From contig JACONQ010000005.1 in NCBI GenBank assembly GCA_014281115.1, forward strand, positions 3,472,001 to 3,536,000: a stretch of DNA of 64,000 bases, given 5' to 3'. The position numbers and the translations under genes were made by a program. Under the pieces are notes generated by a model. The model had not been told where the DNA came from. It saw only the letters and a list, made by a program, of their open reading frames with translations, and ran no database searches. The first letter of the stretch is position 1. Every line of letters starts with the position of its first letter. The stretch is from Laburnicola sp. R22_1. Lineage: Eukaryota > Ascomycota > Dothideomycetes > Pleosporales > Didymosphaeriaceae. This document shows positions 33,138 to 44,237 of the stretch, one piece after another.

Positions 33138-35479
33138 ATGAAGCGGAAACTTGGTGCCCTCGAAAAGATCGATGCCGACCTGACGAGCCTGCAGTACAAG
33201 GTTCGCCGTGACCCGCCGTCCTATTTCGAAGACCACCAGCAGCAGTACCTGCAGTATCAGACACTGCGCGATCTGCTGCTACAGAACCCTGCCACGAGCG
33301 ACGACACCGGCATCGTTCGGTTGAATGACTTGATCGACTTTGTGGCACATACGGCAGAGTGCTACCCGAAAGCCACGGCACAATTTCCCGAAGATCTTAT
33401 CCAGATACTCTCGCTACACCATGACGAGCTCCAGCCTGAGCTGCGCGACAAGATGGTGGGCAGTCTGGTGTTGCTCCGGAACAAAGAATTGATCGACTCC
33501 TCGACATTGCTGAATACCCTCTTTCCCATCCTCGTCTCCACGTCCAGCAAGTCCCTCCGCGCACTGCTCTTCCAGAAGATAATATCCGATCTGCGCTCCT
33601 CCAACGCAAAAGCCACGAACCACCGTCTAAACCGCACTATCCAAACTGTTCTCTTCAATCTCCTCACCTCGGACCGCGAGTCGTCAAAAGGGCTGTGGGC
33701 GGTTAAGATCACACGCGAGCTGTGGAAGAGGCAGATATGGACCGACGCCCGGGCCGTTGACATTATGAAGGAGGCATGCTTGTCCCAGAATGAGAAAGTT
33801 CTCACCGGCGGAGTGCGCTTCTTCCTCGGAGGCGACAAGGAGCGCGAAGAAGCAGCCGACGAGAGCGACAGCGAGGGCGAGATTGATATGAGGACCATCC
33901 GCCACCAAGCCGGCATCAACAAGAAAACCAAGAAGGCATCGCGCGAGCTCCAAAAAGCCGCCGCAACCGTAAAGCGCAAAGAGCGCAAGAAGAACGCCCC
34001 TCATCCCCTCAACTTCTCCGCCCTCCACCTCCTCCACGACCCGCAAGGCTTCTCAGAAACCCTCTTCTCCAAACACGTGCAGACGTCCAAATCTAAACTA
34101 TCCTTAGACTCGAAACTGCTCGTACTACAGCTCGTATCCCGCCTCATTGGCCTGCATAAACTCACCGTCGTATGTAATCCTCCTGCGCAACTGCACTATC
34201 TTCACTAACGTGTACTCTCATCAACAGATAGCTCTCTATTCTTTTCTCCTCAAATATCTAACACCTCGCCAAACGTCCGTAACCTCCTTCCTCGCCATCC
34301 TCGCCCAAGCAACACACAACCTCGTGCCCCCAGACGTCCTTGAACCCCTTATCCAAAAAATCGCAAACGAATTCGTCAGCGAGGCCTCCGCATCTGAAGT
34401 CGCCGCTGCAGGCCTCAACGCCATCAGGGAGGTGTGCGCCCGCCAGCCCCTGGCCATGGTAAGTTGATCAACGATCGAACTCTAGCAAGATTTGCAGTAT
34501 TAATTCATGGCAGAGTGATACCCTCCTACAGGACCTCGTCATGTACCGCAAGTCCAAAGACAAAGGCGTGCAAATGGCCGCACGAGGTCTCCTCTCCCTC
34601 TACCGCGAAGTCGGCGCTGAGCTCCTAAAGAAGCGCGACAGAGGCAAAGATGCAACCATATCCCTCATCGCCGGCGGCGCCAAAGAGCAGCGCTACGGCG
34701 AAGAAGCCGCCGGCGAAATCGTAGGCATCGACCTCCTCGAAAAATGGAAAGAAGAAGAGCGCCTCAAGCGTCGCGAAGCCGCCGGCCTACCCGCCGACGC
34801 ACCCTCTGACGAAGAAGACGAAGCCGCCAACTGGGCCAACTGGGACGTAGAGTCCGACTCAAGCGACGACTCAGGCGGCTGGATAAACGTCGAGTCCGAC
34901 GGAGAAGACATCAACATAAGCGACAGCGACGACGATGCCAAAGGCCCCAAGTCCAAAAAAGCAAAACTCGCCTCCGAGACGCCTGCCCCCAGCGAGAAAT
35001 CCCAAAGCGAAGAACCCCTCCAAAAACAGATCTCCAAGCTCCTCACAAGCACCATCCTCACCCCGGCGGACCTCAAACAACTCCGCACCCTCCAAGAATC
35101 CGCCGCCATAAAATCCAACCTCCCCTCCCACAAGCGCGCCATCCTTCTCGCCGCCCGCCACACCGACGACGCCATCACCGCCGAAACCATCGAAGCCGCC
35201 GCCTCACTCGGCAAAAAATCCACAAAAGAGGAAAAAGTCGCCATGGCGAAGGGTGATAGGGATGAGAAGCATCAGTCTACGACGGCGAAAAGGAAGGAGA
35301 AGAAGGAGGCGTTGGGGAAGAGTACCACGAATAAGGAGAAGGCGCGGAAGAAGAATTTTCTCATGACGTTGGGGAAGGCGAAGGGGAAGAATAAGAGAAG
35401 TTTGGGCGATATTAAGAAGACTATGAGGGGGCATGTGGAGAGGAGTAAGAGGGGAGGGAGGAGGGGGAATATTGGGTAG
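33138..35479 (+). CDS. SDA1: SDA1 homologue, 60S ribosome biogenesis
   Basis: Nucleolar protein needed for 60S pre-ribosome maturation and nuclear export. Exons join(33138..34169,34228..34458,34514..35479), 742 aa. It opens with MKRKLGALEKIDADLTSLQY, nearly the canonical SDA1 start; an upstream TTG codon in frame is not used. HEAT-like helices follow (ELWKRQIWTDARAVDIMKEA, FFLGGDKEREE with acidic run). After intron 2 (GTAAGT...GCAG) comes LVMYRKSKDKGVQMAARGLL. The C-terminal third is acidic (SDSSDDSGGW, SDSDDDAKG) and then very basic (KRKEKKEALG, ending RGHVERSKRGGRRGNIG), as in the family. Introns are 58 and 55 bp. Confidence 0.94.
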
Positions 35480-35767
35480 TGGAGAAGGGAAAATGGAAGG
35501 TAGTTGGGAAGATAGAAGTGATTTGATACCCGTATTCAATTGCTGTCCATGAAGAGTGGTGTTTTTTGTTGATACGTTGTGTATCTTGTTGGGTTGGGAT
35601 GTTTGTGGTGTGTGCTTCCAGGGCTATGCCTGGCTCTGTAACTCCGACTGATATATGCACGCTCGTGGTGACCAAAATGCCAGAATATCCGTTGCCCAAC
35701 CCACATCTCGTCCAACCCCGGCGACAAACGAACGCCAAACTCCCGAAGGCGCCCTCTTTCTTTTTCC

Positions 35768-37453
35768 CTATGCCTGCTCAGAGACCTCAACAGATTCGCT
35801 CCCGGTATTCACATCTCCATCACCTACAGCGAACGCATCTTCCGCTCCAACTCCCGATACATTCCAAACATCCTCCTGCCCCAACAAATACCTCCTCACC
35901 TCATCCTCCCTCCTCACCTTCCTTCCCCCGGCTCCCATCCCCGCCACTACACCAAGCCCACTCCCCCCCTCCCCCTCATCACCCACAAGCACACGCGAAG
36001 GCAAAGGCGACGGCGACATACTCCCGCCCGTACGCCTCCTCTCCCTCCCCTCCTCCTCAAACGCCCCCTCATCCACCCCCCACCTCTCTAACCTCTTCTC
36101 CACCACCGTCGCCAACATAGCAACATCCTCTCTCATGCCCTTCTGATCCTCCGACCGCGGATACGTCATCAGCAGCGCAGTGAGCAGCTGCGTGTGCTCA
36201 ACTAGCTCCGTGAGCTGCAAGTTGCGATCAATCATGTTGGCTTCGGAGGCGCCTGTGCTAGGGGTGCTGACGGATGTTGTGGCTGGGGTTTGTGTCGGGT
36301 TCGTAGGAGGGGACTGTTTTGATTTTGATTTTTTCTTCTGGTGGGGTTTAGGGTGGGTGGTGTCTTCGTATTCGGAGGAGGAGGTTTCGTCTGGGTCGTC
36401 GGAGAGGCGGCGTTTGCGGGGGCGGGGGCGGGAGTGATCGAGGATGAATTGGACGGCGCGTTGGCGGGGGTGGGCTTCGTTTAGGACGGGGAACATGGGG
36501 TAGCCGTGGATCGGGGTGTGGTAGGAGACTGTGTGTGCCCTGTAGACTTGTGCGTAGTTCTGATGTTGCAGGGGACCCGTGTATGGTTGGTTCGCTCGAC
36601 TATGCAAATGTCCGTATCCACTGTCATACGCAGGGAATGTGTTGAAGCTCGACGCAGCTCCGCTCGACCGTAGTTTATCCGCTGAGATCTCTGCACTGAG
36701 CTTCGCACAGTGCTGTCTGAACCCGGGTGGTGCGGGTGCCTCCTTCCCCTCCATGAACAGTTTATAGACATCATGGCTTTTATGGGCAGAAACCTTGCCA
36801 GCATGAATCGTGGCTCCATTGGGCGTTGCAAGTGTTGGCGGTAGTTGTGGTCTCGAAGGTCTGTACTGTAATGGGAGAGGCGCGAAGTAGCTGACCGGCC
36901 GGTTGGCAAAAAGATGGGGAGGCGGCGACGGAAGCGCATCTACGTCGATAGGGTGGTCAGCGGCCCCTGCGTGGATTGCAGCAGGAGCGTTTCCACGGTT
37001 TGCTGCGAAGCTATTGTATGCAGGGTCGAAAGGTGTATTTTTGACGTGCTTTAATATAGCTTGGGCCTGAGCTCCAGATAGTGGCTGTTGCAATTCCGTC
37101 AAGCTGGTAGTGTTCGCAGGCTTCGGCCATAGTGTCCTCATTTTCGTAGGTCTGTTTTCTTGTAGCGAAGTTTTCCTAGTATCTGGCGAAATCATATGCT
37201 CCATAAAGTCCGTACTAGAACGAACGGATCCGTGAGGAGTAGCAATGGTCCCCTCTATAGGCTTCTGGAGAATATTCCGTAGTTTGAGCTTGAGTTTCGC
37301 AGCGCGTATCTTCGTTGGTGGCTCCAAATTGTCAGTGTCGTCTCCAGGTTTCAACACTTGTATAGTATCTTTCAAGTGCCCACTCTGCTTCGGCGTGATG
37401 GGTCCTTCAGACGTAGGCGTTTCGGTGCCGCTGGCGCTCACCACGGATGCCAT
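35768..37453 (-). CDS. Hypothetical nuclear-looking low-complexity protein
   Basis: I do not recognise this 561-aa protein. ATG 37453 is used because the frame above it has no ATG up to the stop. Most of it is Pro/Ser-rich and likely disordered. Features seen: a short basic/hydrophobic motif IRAAKLKLKLRNILQK near residue 50, a bipartite basic patch PRPRKRRLSDD followed by HQKKKSKSKQ (nuclear localisation-like), and a helical leucine-rich stretch NLQLTELVEHTQLLTALLM with REDVAMLATVVEKRLERW that could form a coiled coil. The C-terminal part is Gly/Glu-rich. Promoter or an upstream exon could lie in 37454-37700. Confidence 0.6.
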   Translation of the reverse strand: MASVVSASGTETPTSEGPITPKQSGHLKDTIQVLKPGDDTDNLEPPTKIRAAKLKLKLRNILQKPIEGTIATPHGSVRSSTDFMEHMISPDTRKTSLQENRPTKMRTLWPKPANTTSLTELQQPLSGAQAQAILKHVKNTPFDPAYNSFAANRGNAPAAIHAGAADHPIDVDALPSPPPHLFANRPVSYFAPLPLQYRPSRPQLPPTLATPNGATIHAGKVSAHKSHDVYKLFMEGKEAPAPPGFRQHCAKLSAEISADKLRSSGAASSFNTFPAYDSGYGHLHSRANQPYTGPLQHQNYAQVYRAHTVSYHTPIHGYPMFPVLNEAHPRQRAVQFILDHSRPRPRKRRLSDDPDETSSSEYEDTTHPKPHQKKKSKSKQSPPTNPTQTPATTSVSTPSTGASEANMIDRNLQLTELVEHTQLLTALLMTYPRSEDQKGMREDVAMLATVVEKRLERWGVDEGAFEEEGRERRRTGGSMSPSPLPSRVLVGDEGEGGSGLGVVAGMGAGGRKVRREDEVRRYLLGQEDVWNVSGVGAEDAFAVGDGDVNTGSESVEVSEQA

Positions 37454-37955
37454 TGAGTTCCTGCTCTTTCGCCCGTCGTTGTCATAAACACAGTGCTTGC
37501 TGGCTCGCAAATTTCTTCGGCGTGGTACTCCGTGACGCGAGACGTTGTACGACTAGCTGTGTAACGTTCAACGCACTCAACGAAGACAGCAACGGATGAA
37601 AAGTGGATATGGGGAGTGGAGCGTGTAACAGATGACGGAAGAAAAGACGAGAGGACGAATAAACAGCAAACAGTCTGTTGTTCTTGTTGTTGCCTTGTAC
37701 ACGTCACATATCGGGGAAGGTGCGACTTGGGCGATCACAAGAAGAGGAAGTCGCGACCGTCGCGCGTAAACAGGAGACTTTGCATGGCGAACTGCCACAG
37801 CAAACGGAATTCTCTGCGTCCTATTAGTCAAATCCGTCCTTCGATCCATCAAGGTGCTAACCAGCGTAGAATACCCTTCACCTCATCTTCACTATTTACT
37901 CACTTCCAAAAACGCCCTCAAACAAGCCAACTCCAGTCCATCATCCTAGAAAAGA
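37454..37955. other. Spacer between hypothetical gene and APH-like gene
   Basis: About 500 bases without a supported gene. Confidence 0.4.
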
Positions 37956-39153
37956 TCAGCATGCATTCCACTCATCCCAGCTTATCTCAAACCAACTCAC
38001 CACAACATTAACAACCCTATCAATCCTCCCCTCATCCCACGCAAACCCCAACCAAAGCAAAACTCCAACATCCCTCATAACCCGCACCTCATCCACCCAC
38101 CCCTCCAAGCCCGCCTCCCTCGCCAAAACATCCCAAAACATCGCCCTCAACACCTCACTCCCCTCGTAATACCTCCACTCCCACCCACCCCCACCAACCT
38201 CCTCATATCCAAGCAAATACTCCAACCCATAAACACAAGTCCCAAACGGCAACCACTCCGCTTCAGCCCAGTCCACCACACCAGTAATTTCAAACGTCGC
38301 CGGATCCACAAGGATATTACTCGGTATCAAATCCCCATGGTTCAACACCACGGGATACTCCTCAATCTCCAGCAACCGACCTAACGTCTCCTTCGCTCTT
38401 TCCCTCAACCATTCGTCAGGAAGCTCCTCCCCCAACCGCCTCAACTTGGTCACCATCTCCCTCCCCACCTTCCCCGTACAACCCTGCTTAATCCACCCCA
38501 CCTCCGTCTCCGTCGGCGTATCGGCGCGCACATCCCTAGGCAACACCATCAGTCCGTATAAAACCTCTACATCTCCTCCCTCTTACAGCAACCCATACAT
38601 ACCTCGCCCTTCCCCCTCCCTTCCCCAGCCCTCTAGCAACAAACCCCGCAAACCCCACCACCACCCTCCCCATCCTCTCCCACCACCCCTCCGCGTCCCC
38701 ATCCAACCTCCTCCCCGCTCTCACCCGCACACTCTCAAACGGCACACCGCCCACCCTCTCCATCTCCACAACCTGCACCTCCAATCCCCCTACCATTTCG
38801 CCCCCGCACTCCACCACCCTCCCCCCCGGCGCAACACCACCATATACCCAGCGCGCTGCGCCAGCAATCCTGGTATCTAACGCGTGCTGCAAGGGGCGGA
38901 CTTGGATGATGCGCTCGCCGCGACTTCCACCTTCGTCTCCACTTTCTGCGCTGTTGTTGTCGTCTGCAGACGCGGGGTGTGGGGGCGCGGAAACGAGGAG
39001 CGTAAAACTGCAGTAGCCCTGGTGCGGAAACGGTTGGACTTCGCAGTCTGGGTAGAGGGGGCGGATGGCGCGGATATAAGTGGTGTGGTGCGCGGGGGAG
39101 AGGGCTGGGCGGGACGGGGAAGGTGGACTTGCGTTGGGGGGATGAGGGCTCAT
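37956..39153 (-). CDS. APH-like phosphotransferase (aminoglycoside/choline-kinase fold)
   Basis: Protein-kinase-like small-molecule kinase, complement(join(37956..38535,38603..39153)), 376 aa. The Brenner motif VVLNHGDLIPSNILVD (catalytic Asp in HGD, metal-binding Asn) and GVVDWAEAEWLPFG (DFG-equivalent) are both intact. The 67-bp intron (GTATGT...CTAG) joins GGRAR to DVRADTPTETEVGW. Fungal genomes carry many such genes of unknown substrate; resistance to aminoglycosides should not be assumed. The coding strand is strikingly purine-rich (C-runs on the plus strand, for example 38690-38860), unlike its neighbours. Confidence 0.82.
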
Positions 39154-39588
39154 GTTGCATAGGAGGGAGACGGGGAGATAGATGGTGGGTTAGACAGTAG
39201 TCTAAATGGTTGTGCTTGAGTGAGGTGGTGGGTGGGTGAGCGACCGCGGGAGTGGTACGATAATAATAATGCAGTGCAGTGAGTGAGATGAGACGCTGGG
39301 CGAAAAGGGAGGATAGGATAGGTGATAGATATGTCGTGGTGGTGGATGGGATGGCATACAGTACGGACGGAGAATGGACATGGTGAAGAGTGCCAGTACC
39401 TAGTATCCAGCCAGCCAGCCATCACCCACACCCTTCCCTTCCCTCTCGCTATCATCTTTCCCCCTCCCTCGGATCGACCAGGAGGGAGGTACGGCACCCC
39501 CAACGATTCGTCAAACTACACCACGTGAGAGACGCACAACCTTGGAATCTTGGAACCTGGGACAGAGAAGTGTGGGGGCGGGGTACTG
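39154..39588. other. Spacer before transposon pair
   Basis: No gene seen. Contains the APH-like promoter and a simple-sequence patch (ccagccagccagcc near 39407). Ends at the TA that flanks element A. Confidence 0.4.
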
Positions 39589-39590
39589 TA

Positions 39591-41647
39591 ATTAGTCATC
39601 TGGCGCTCGGGCTCATCTGACGCCCACTTTTGACATGTCAACCACCACTACTTTTGAAGTTGTATAGTCCTATATAAATCTAATTATCACGAGATTTTTT
39701 AGAGGAGCATTCGTGAAGGTTTGTTTGATTGATTGGCAACGATAAATTACGTGCGATACCTCTGTGGGAGGCGTACTTTGCGAGTGCGCGTTGATGGGCC
39801 GGATGCCTCCACCACCCCTTCAATGACCGATGGATCCTCAACATCAACCTCTGGCTCCTTAATAACACGAGCAGGATGTGCAGGAGCCTTAAGGCTACGC
39901 GCCTTACCCTTTTTAGACAATTATATATTGGCCCTAAGTTGTTTTTTAGCTGCCTTCGCGATCTGCTCTTCCTCACGCGCTACAGCCTTCAAGCGCTGCT
40001 CTTGTAACTTAAGCTCCTTAGCCACAAGCTTCATACGCTTTCTCTCCTCTATTATAGCAGCTTTGTCTGCCTTTGCTTGTTCCTTAGCGAGCTTTTCCTA
40101 GTCCTTTTAGTGTTGTAGTTGTTGTTCTTCAGCTTCCTTTTAAGCCTGCCTATCGCGAGCGTCTTGAACTTTAGATAGGGACCAGAATACGGCACCACCA
40201 TGATATTCTGGTGGCGCTATCAAGGGTAGAGGCTTGCCACGCTGCCGGCGCTTCTTCTCGTTGTATAGAGCGTCTCGTAGGCACTTATTTTCATGCTCTA
40301 GTAGTTGTTCGCGTACAGCGAGGGCGTGGATCGTATGGCTAAGCTGCTGAGAGCGTTTATCGTAGATATCCTCCACCGTCTGCCTCAGTAAGCGCTCAAT
40401 CTTCCGCCAATCGCTTGCAGAGAGTATTGACGTACTACTCTCGCTCAATAAGGGCCTCTCCATCTCCTTATGCTTGAATCTCTTAAGGATCACCTCTGGA
40501 TCAAATAGTGATAGCCCAGTAGCTTTAAAAGCTTTGAGTACTGTATTTTCTTGAAACGCTGTATGCCAGGCACTATAGAAAAGCCGGAAGAAGTCGCGCT
40601 TGGTGATAGAGCTGAGCCCTTAGCAGTTATACATGAATTGAGTAAGCTCTAGTATATGCGGCGGAGAGAGGCTTGAAGAGGCAGACATCAAGCGGCTGCA
40701 GCGTATGCGTCGAATGAGGTGGGTATATAGCAAGGAGGATCCTATTTCGATCACAGTACTTAATAAAGGCCTTTGTAACATGTAAACCATGCCCATTAAG
40801 TATTAGAAGCCTTCTTGAGCGCCCTGCCTTGCTCTTAGTCTCCCGATCGAATACTTGCTGCAGCCATGCCATGCCCACTGTATTATACCTAAAGGTGATG
40901 AGGTTATAAAGCACTTGTGCTCTGTAGGATTAAGATCTTGTAACCAGCTGTCCTGTATATTGCCGGAGAGCGCTTGGTATATCAAGGAAGGCGTAAGAGT
41001 ACTACCGTCGGCGCAAATACAAGCAATCGTCGTAATCCACTCCCTATTGCCGTCTTAAAGCATTTGCTTAATCCCTGCTTCTTTATATCACCTGCGGGAG
41101 AATATACGCTTCATTTTGCTCAGCACCCCAATTAAGAAGCCCTTCTCGTCCATATTGTATATATTTGCCGGCTCGACGTCGTACTGCTCAATTTTAGATT
41201 CTAGAAGCTTGAAATATAAGCTGTATTTGTATGCGGAATCGGCTTTGTGGCGCTGGGCGTCAATACCAGTAGTCCATCGCGATATGAGCTCGATGTTATG
41301 CCGTGCGATATATCGACTGCTTTGTAGGAGGTAGGCCACGGCCGCAGAGCTTATCAATATATTTTAAAAGCTCTAATTCTTGCGCGTTGTTGAGAAGTTG
41401 CTGATTTTCGTATTGGGCTGCACGGCTGCCCTGCACCCCGCGAAACCGCCTCGATAGCTTGTTGCGATCAACGCCGTACTTTTTCGCAATTTGAGAATAA
41501 TTAGGCTTTTCGCCTATATCGAGCGACTTCAACGCTTCAAGAGCTGCGTCAATCGGGTCCATATTGGTGGTTGTAGAGATTTTTGAAATTTTGGTGTGGG
41601 CGATGGAAAAGTGGGCGTCAGATGAGCCCGAGCGCCAGATGACTAAT
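39591..41647 (-). mobile_element. pogo/Fot1-like DNA transposon A, inactive
   Basis: About 2.06 kb with perfect 41-bp terminal inverted repeats (39591-39631 and 41607-41647; they start ATTAGTCATCTGGCGCTCGG) and TA on each side (39589-39590, 41648-41649). The transposase runs on the minus strand from ATG 41562. Seen: HTH segment NYSQIAKKYGVDRNKLSRRF, NIYNMDEKGFLIG (first catalytic Asp), LLILNGHGLH where the second catalytic Asp is Asn, and LQPLDVCLF (third Asp). About 25 residues between the HTH and SRYIARHNIELISRW are missing, and there are frameshifts and stops. The C-terminal Lys/Glu/Arg-rich tail ends in RKVRLPQRYRT. Because the TA/ATTA ends are partly palindromic the exact boundary could shift by a few bases. 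Confidence 0.85.
41296..41562 (-). pseudogene. Transposase N-terminal fragment (element A)
   Basis: First open piece of the element A transposase, 88 codons from ATG 41562. It contains a CENP-B/pogo-type helix-turn-helix (PNYSQIAKKYGVDRNKLSRR) and breaks at the internal deletion after RGLPPTKQ. Later fragments lie at 41088-41357, 40627-40914 and 40140-40493. Confidence 0.75.
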
Positions 41648-41649
41648 TA

Positions 41650-43766
41650 CCGTGGGTCACCACCTCGTGCACGGCCAACACCAAATCTCCCGCACTTTCA
41701 GAATCGCTTTACACCACCAATATACACCTAATGGAGGCTGCCCTAGAGTCGTTCAAATCGCTGAAGCTTAGAGAGAAGCCTAATTATACTTAGACTGCGA
41801 AAAAGTACGGTGTTGATCAAACGTTGCTGTCGAAGCGTTACTGCGGGGTTATCGGCAGCTATGCGGAGAAAGTCGATAATATGCGCCTTCTCAACTCTAC
41901 ATAGGAAACTGAGCTTGTACAATATATTGATAAGCTCTGTGTACGAGGGCTACTACCTACAAGGGAGATAATACGGAATTTCGCAGCAGAAATAGCAGGA
42001 AAAGAGCCAGGAAAAAACTGGGTTGATCGCTTTATTGCGCGGCATCACATTAAGCTTGTATCTTAATAGGTATCCAGCATTGATTTTACACGCCATAGAG
42101 CTAACTCTGCCTTTAAATACGCCCTATATTTTAAGCTCCTAGACTAGAAGATAACTCAGTATAATATCGAGGCTCGCAATATCTACAATATGGATAAGAA
42201 GGGCTCCTTAATTAGGGTGCTGTCAAAAATAAAGCGCGTGTTCTCCCGCCATCAATATAATCACGGAGGCGTAAAACAAGCACTCTAGGATAGCAATAGG
42301 GAGTGGATAACTACAATAGCCTGTATTTGCGCCGACAGCAGCTATCTTACACCTACGCTAATTTATTAGGCTGTTTCTGGCAAGATACAAGACTTATGGC
42401 TTCAGGATTTCGACCCTACAGAGCACAAAACCTTCTTCGCCTTATCGCCCAGTGGATGGACCAACAACAAGCTAGGGCTCTTATGGCTTAAATAGGTGTT
42501 TAATCGCGAAATAAAAGCAAAGGCAAGACGATTATATTATTTACTTATCCTTAACAGCTATGGCTCACATATATTAATGGAGTTTATTAAGTTTTGCGAC
42601 GATAATTAGATTCTTCTGGCCATCTATCCTCTCCACGCTACCCACACCTTGCAGCCGCTTAACGTCTGCCTTTTCAAGCCTCTATTAACTGCCTACTCAA
42701 ACGAGCTCTCCAAGTTTATGTATAGCTGTCAGGGCATCTTTGCAATTACAAAAAGAGACTTCTTCCGCTTGTTCTATAAGGCCTGGCATACAACGTTTAA
42801 GAAAAAGACGATCTTAACGGCTTTTTAAGTCATAGGGCTTTCGCCGTTAGACTCAGAGGCTATACTTAAGAAGTTTAAAATAGAGGAGACTGAGAGGCCC
42901 TCATTAAGCGATAGTACTACTTCCGTACTCAGCGCTTTAGATTAGAGAAAGATTGAGCGATTACTGCGCCAGGTAGTGGAGGATATCTACGATTAACGCT
43001 CCCAACAGCTAAGCCAGACGATTCACATAATGGCTGTACAAAAACAGCTCCTCTAGTATGAAAACGAGCGACTCAGAGGGGCCTTTATCAATAAGAAGAA
43101 GCGCTGTTAACGTGGCAGGCCTCTATTACTTAAGGCACCGCAGGAGTATAATAGTAGAGCTATATTCTGGTCGCTATCTAAAGTTAAGGACGCCCGCGAT
43201 CGCCAAGCACAAAAGGATGCTAACAAGCAGCTACTATAATAACAAAAGTCCAAGGAGATCAAGCGTAGGGAGTAGTAGAAGTAGGAGAAGGCTACTATGC
43301 TTGAAGAGAGGCAGCGCATAAGAGAGGTGGCCAAAGAAATACGCCTTTAAGAACAGCGCGAGAAGGCCGTGCAGCGCGAAGAAGCTAGGATTGCGCGCGA
43401 AGCCAAAAAGCAACTCTAACAAGATATATAATTCTCTAAAAAGGGTAATAGACGCTGTCAAAAGGCCTTTGCACCACCTCCTTAAGTCGCTGAGGAGATA
43501 GAGGATGTTGGTGTGGATATATCATCTGTAGTTGATGTGGTGCCTACACCTGGCCCTGCCACGCGTACCCGCAAAGTACGCCTCCCACAGAGGTATCGCA
43601 CGTAGTTTATCGTTACCAATTAATCAAATAGGTCCTTAAAAGCCCTCCACTAAAAAATCTCGCGATAATACAATATATATGCGACTCTACAGCTGCAAAA
43701 GTTGTGGGTGTGGGCATCTGGAAACCGTGCACCAGGTGGGGCCGTGCACCAGGTGGTGACCCACGG
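41650..43766 (+). mobile_element. pogo/Fot1-like DNA transposon B, RIP-damaged
   Basis: About 2.12 kb with terminal repeats starting CCGTGGGTCACCACCT (41650) and ending in the complement at 43766; one mismatch in the first 27 bases. TA flanks it at 41648-41649 and 43767-43768, the former shared with element A. The transposase frame starts at ATG 41731 and stays colinear for more than 1.2 kb with no frameshift, yet holds more than ten stops, nearly all TAG/TAA at places where Gln (CAG/CAA) or Trp (TGG) is expected. Two catalytic Asp codons read Asn (LLILNSYG, LQPLNVCLF). These are C:G to T:A changes, the pattern left by RIP. It ends in RTRKVRLPQRYRT like A, so A and B are related but have different termini. 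Confidence 0.85.
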
Positions 43767-43768
43767 TA

Positions 43769-44237
43769 CGGTAAACCAGGCAACCCACTGGCATCCCCAA
43801 CCTGTCGACACACCGTGCGCCACCGAACTTGCATCCCCATTATCGTGCTCTATCAGGAGTTGACTAATGCTGCGCTTGAAATTAAGGATTGTTTGATCGT
43901 GAGTGTCATGGCGGGCTAGTGGGAGTACAGTGCGCGCCATCGAATATCGAGATCTATGTACGGTACCAGCTTCGACGCTTTGTCATGTAGGGCAGATAGT
44001 CGGCAACACGCGCCACGCGCTCCAACCGCGGCAAGCCAAAAGAAAAAAAGCAATATATATATTCAAGATTTTTGCACAGAGCTAGTACACAGAAAAAAAG
44101 GTTATATAGTATAGTTGCAGGATGCAGCCTTGGTTACAAAAAAAAGTAATAAATACCACTTCCTTTTTATCACCGCGGCCAGACATGCCACTACTTGGCA
44201 GCGACCACACCACCCGCCCCACGCGCCCGATCCCAAG
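43769..44237. other. Spacer right of element B
   Basis: No gene seen; AT-rich patch at 44040-44160. A 14-base direct repeat (cgtgcaccaggtgg at about 43726 and 43743) straddles the end of element B. Confidence 0.4.

Noticed and set aside
39591..43766. Elements A and B as one large palindrome (single inverted duplication)
   Set aside because: Their terminal repeats are completely different and A has an internal deletion that B lacks; only the transposases are homologous.
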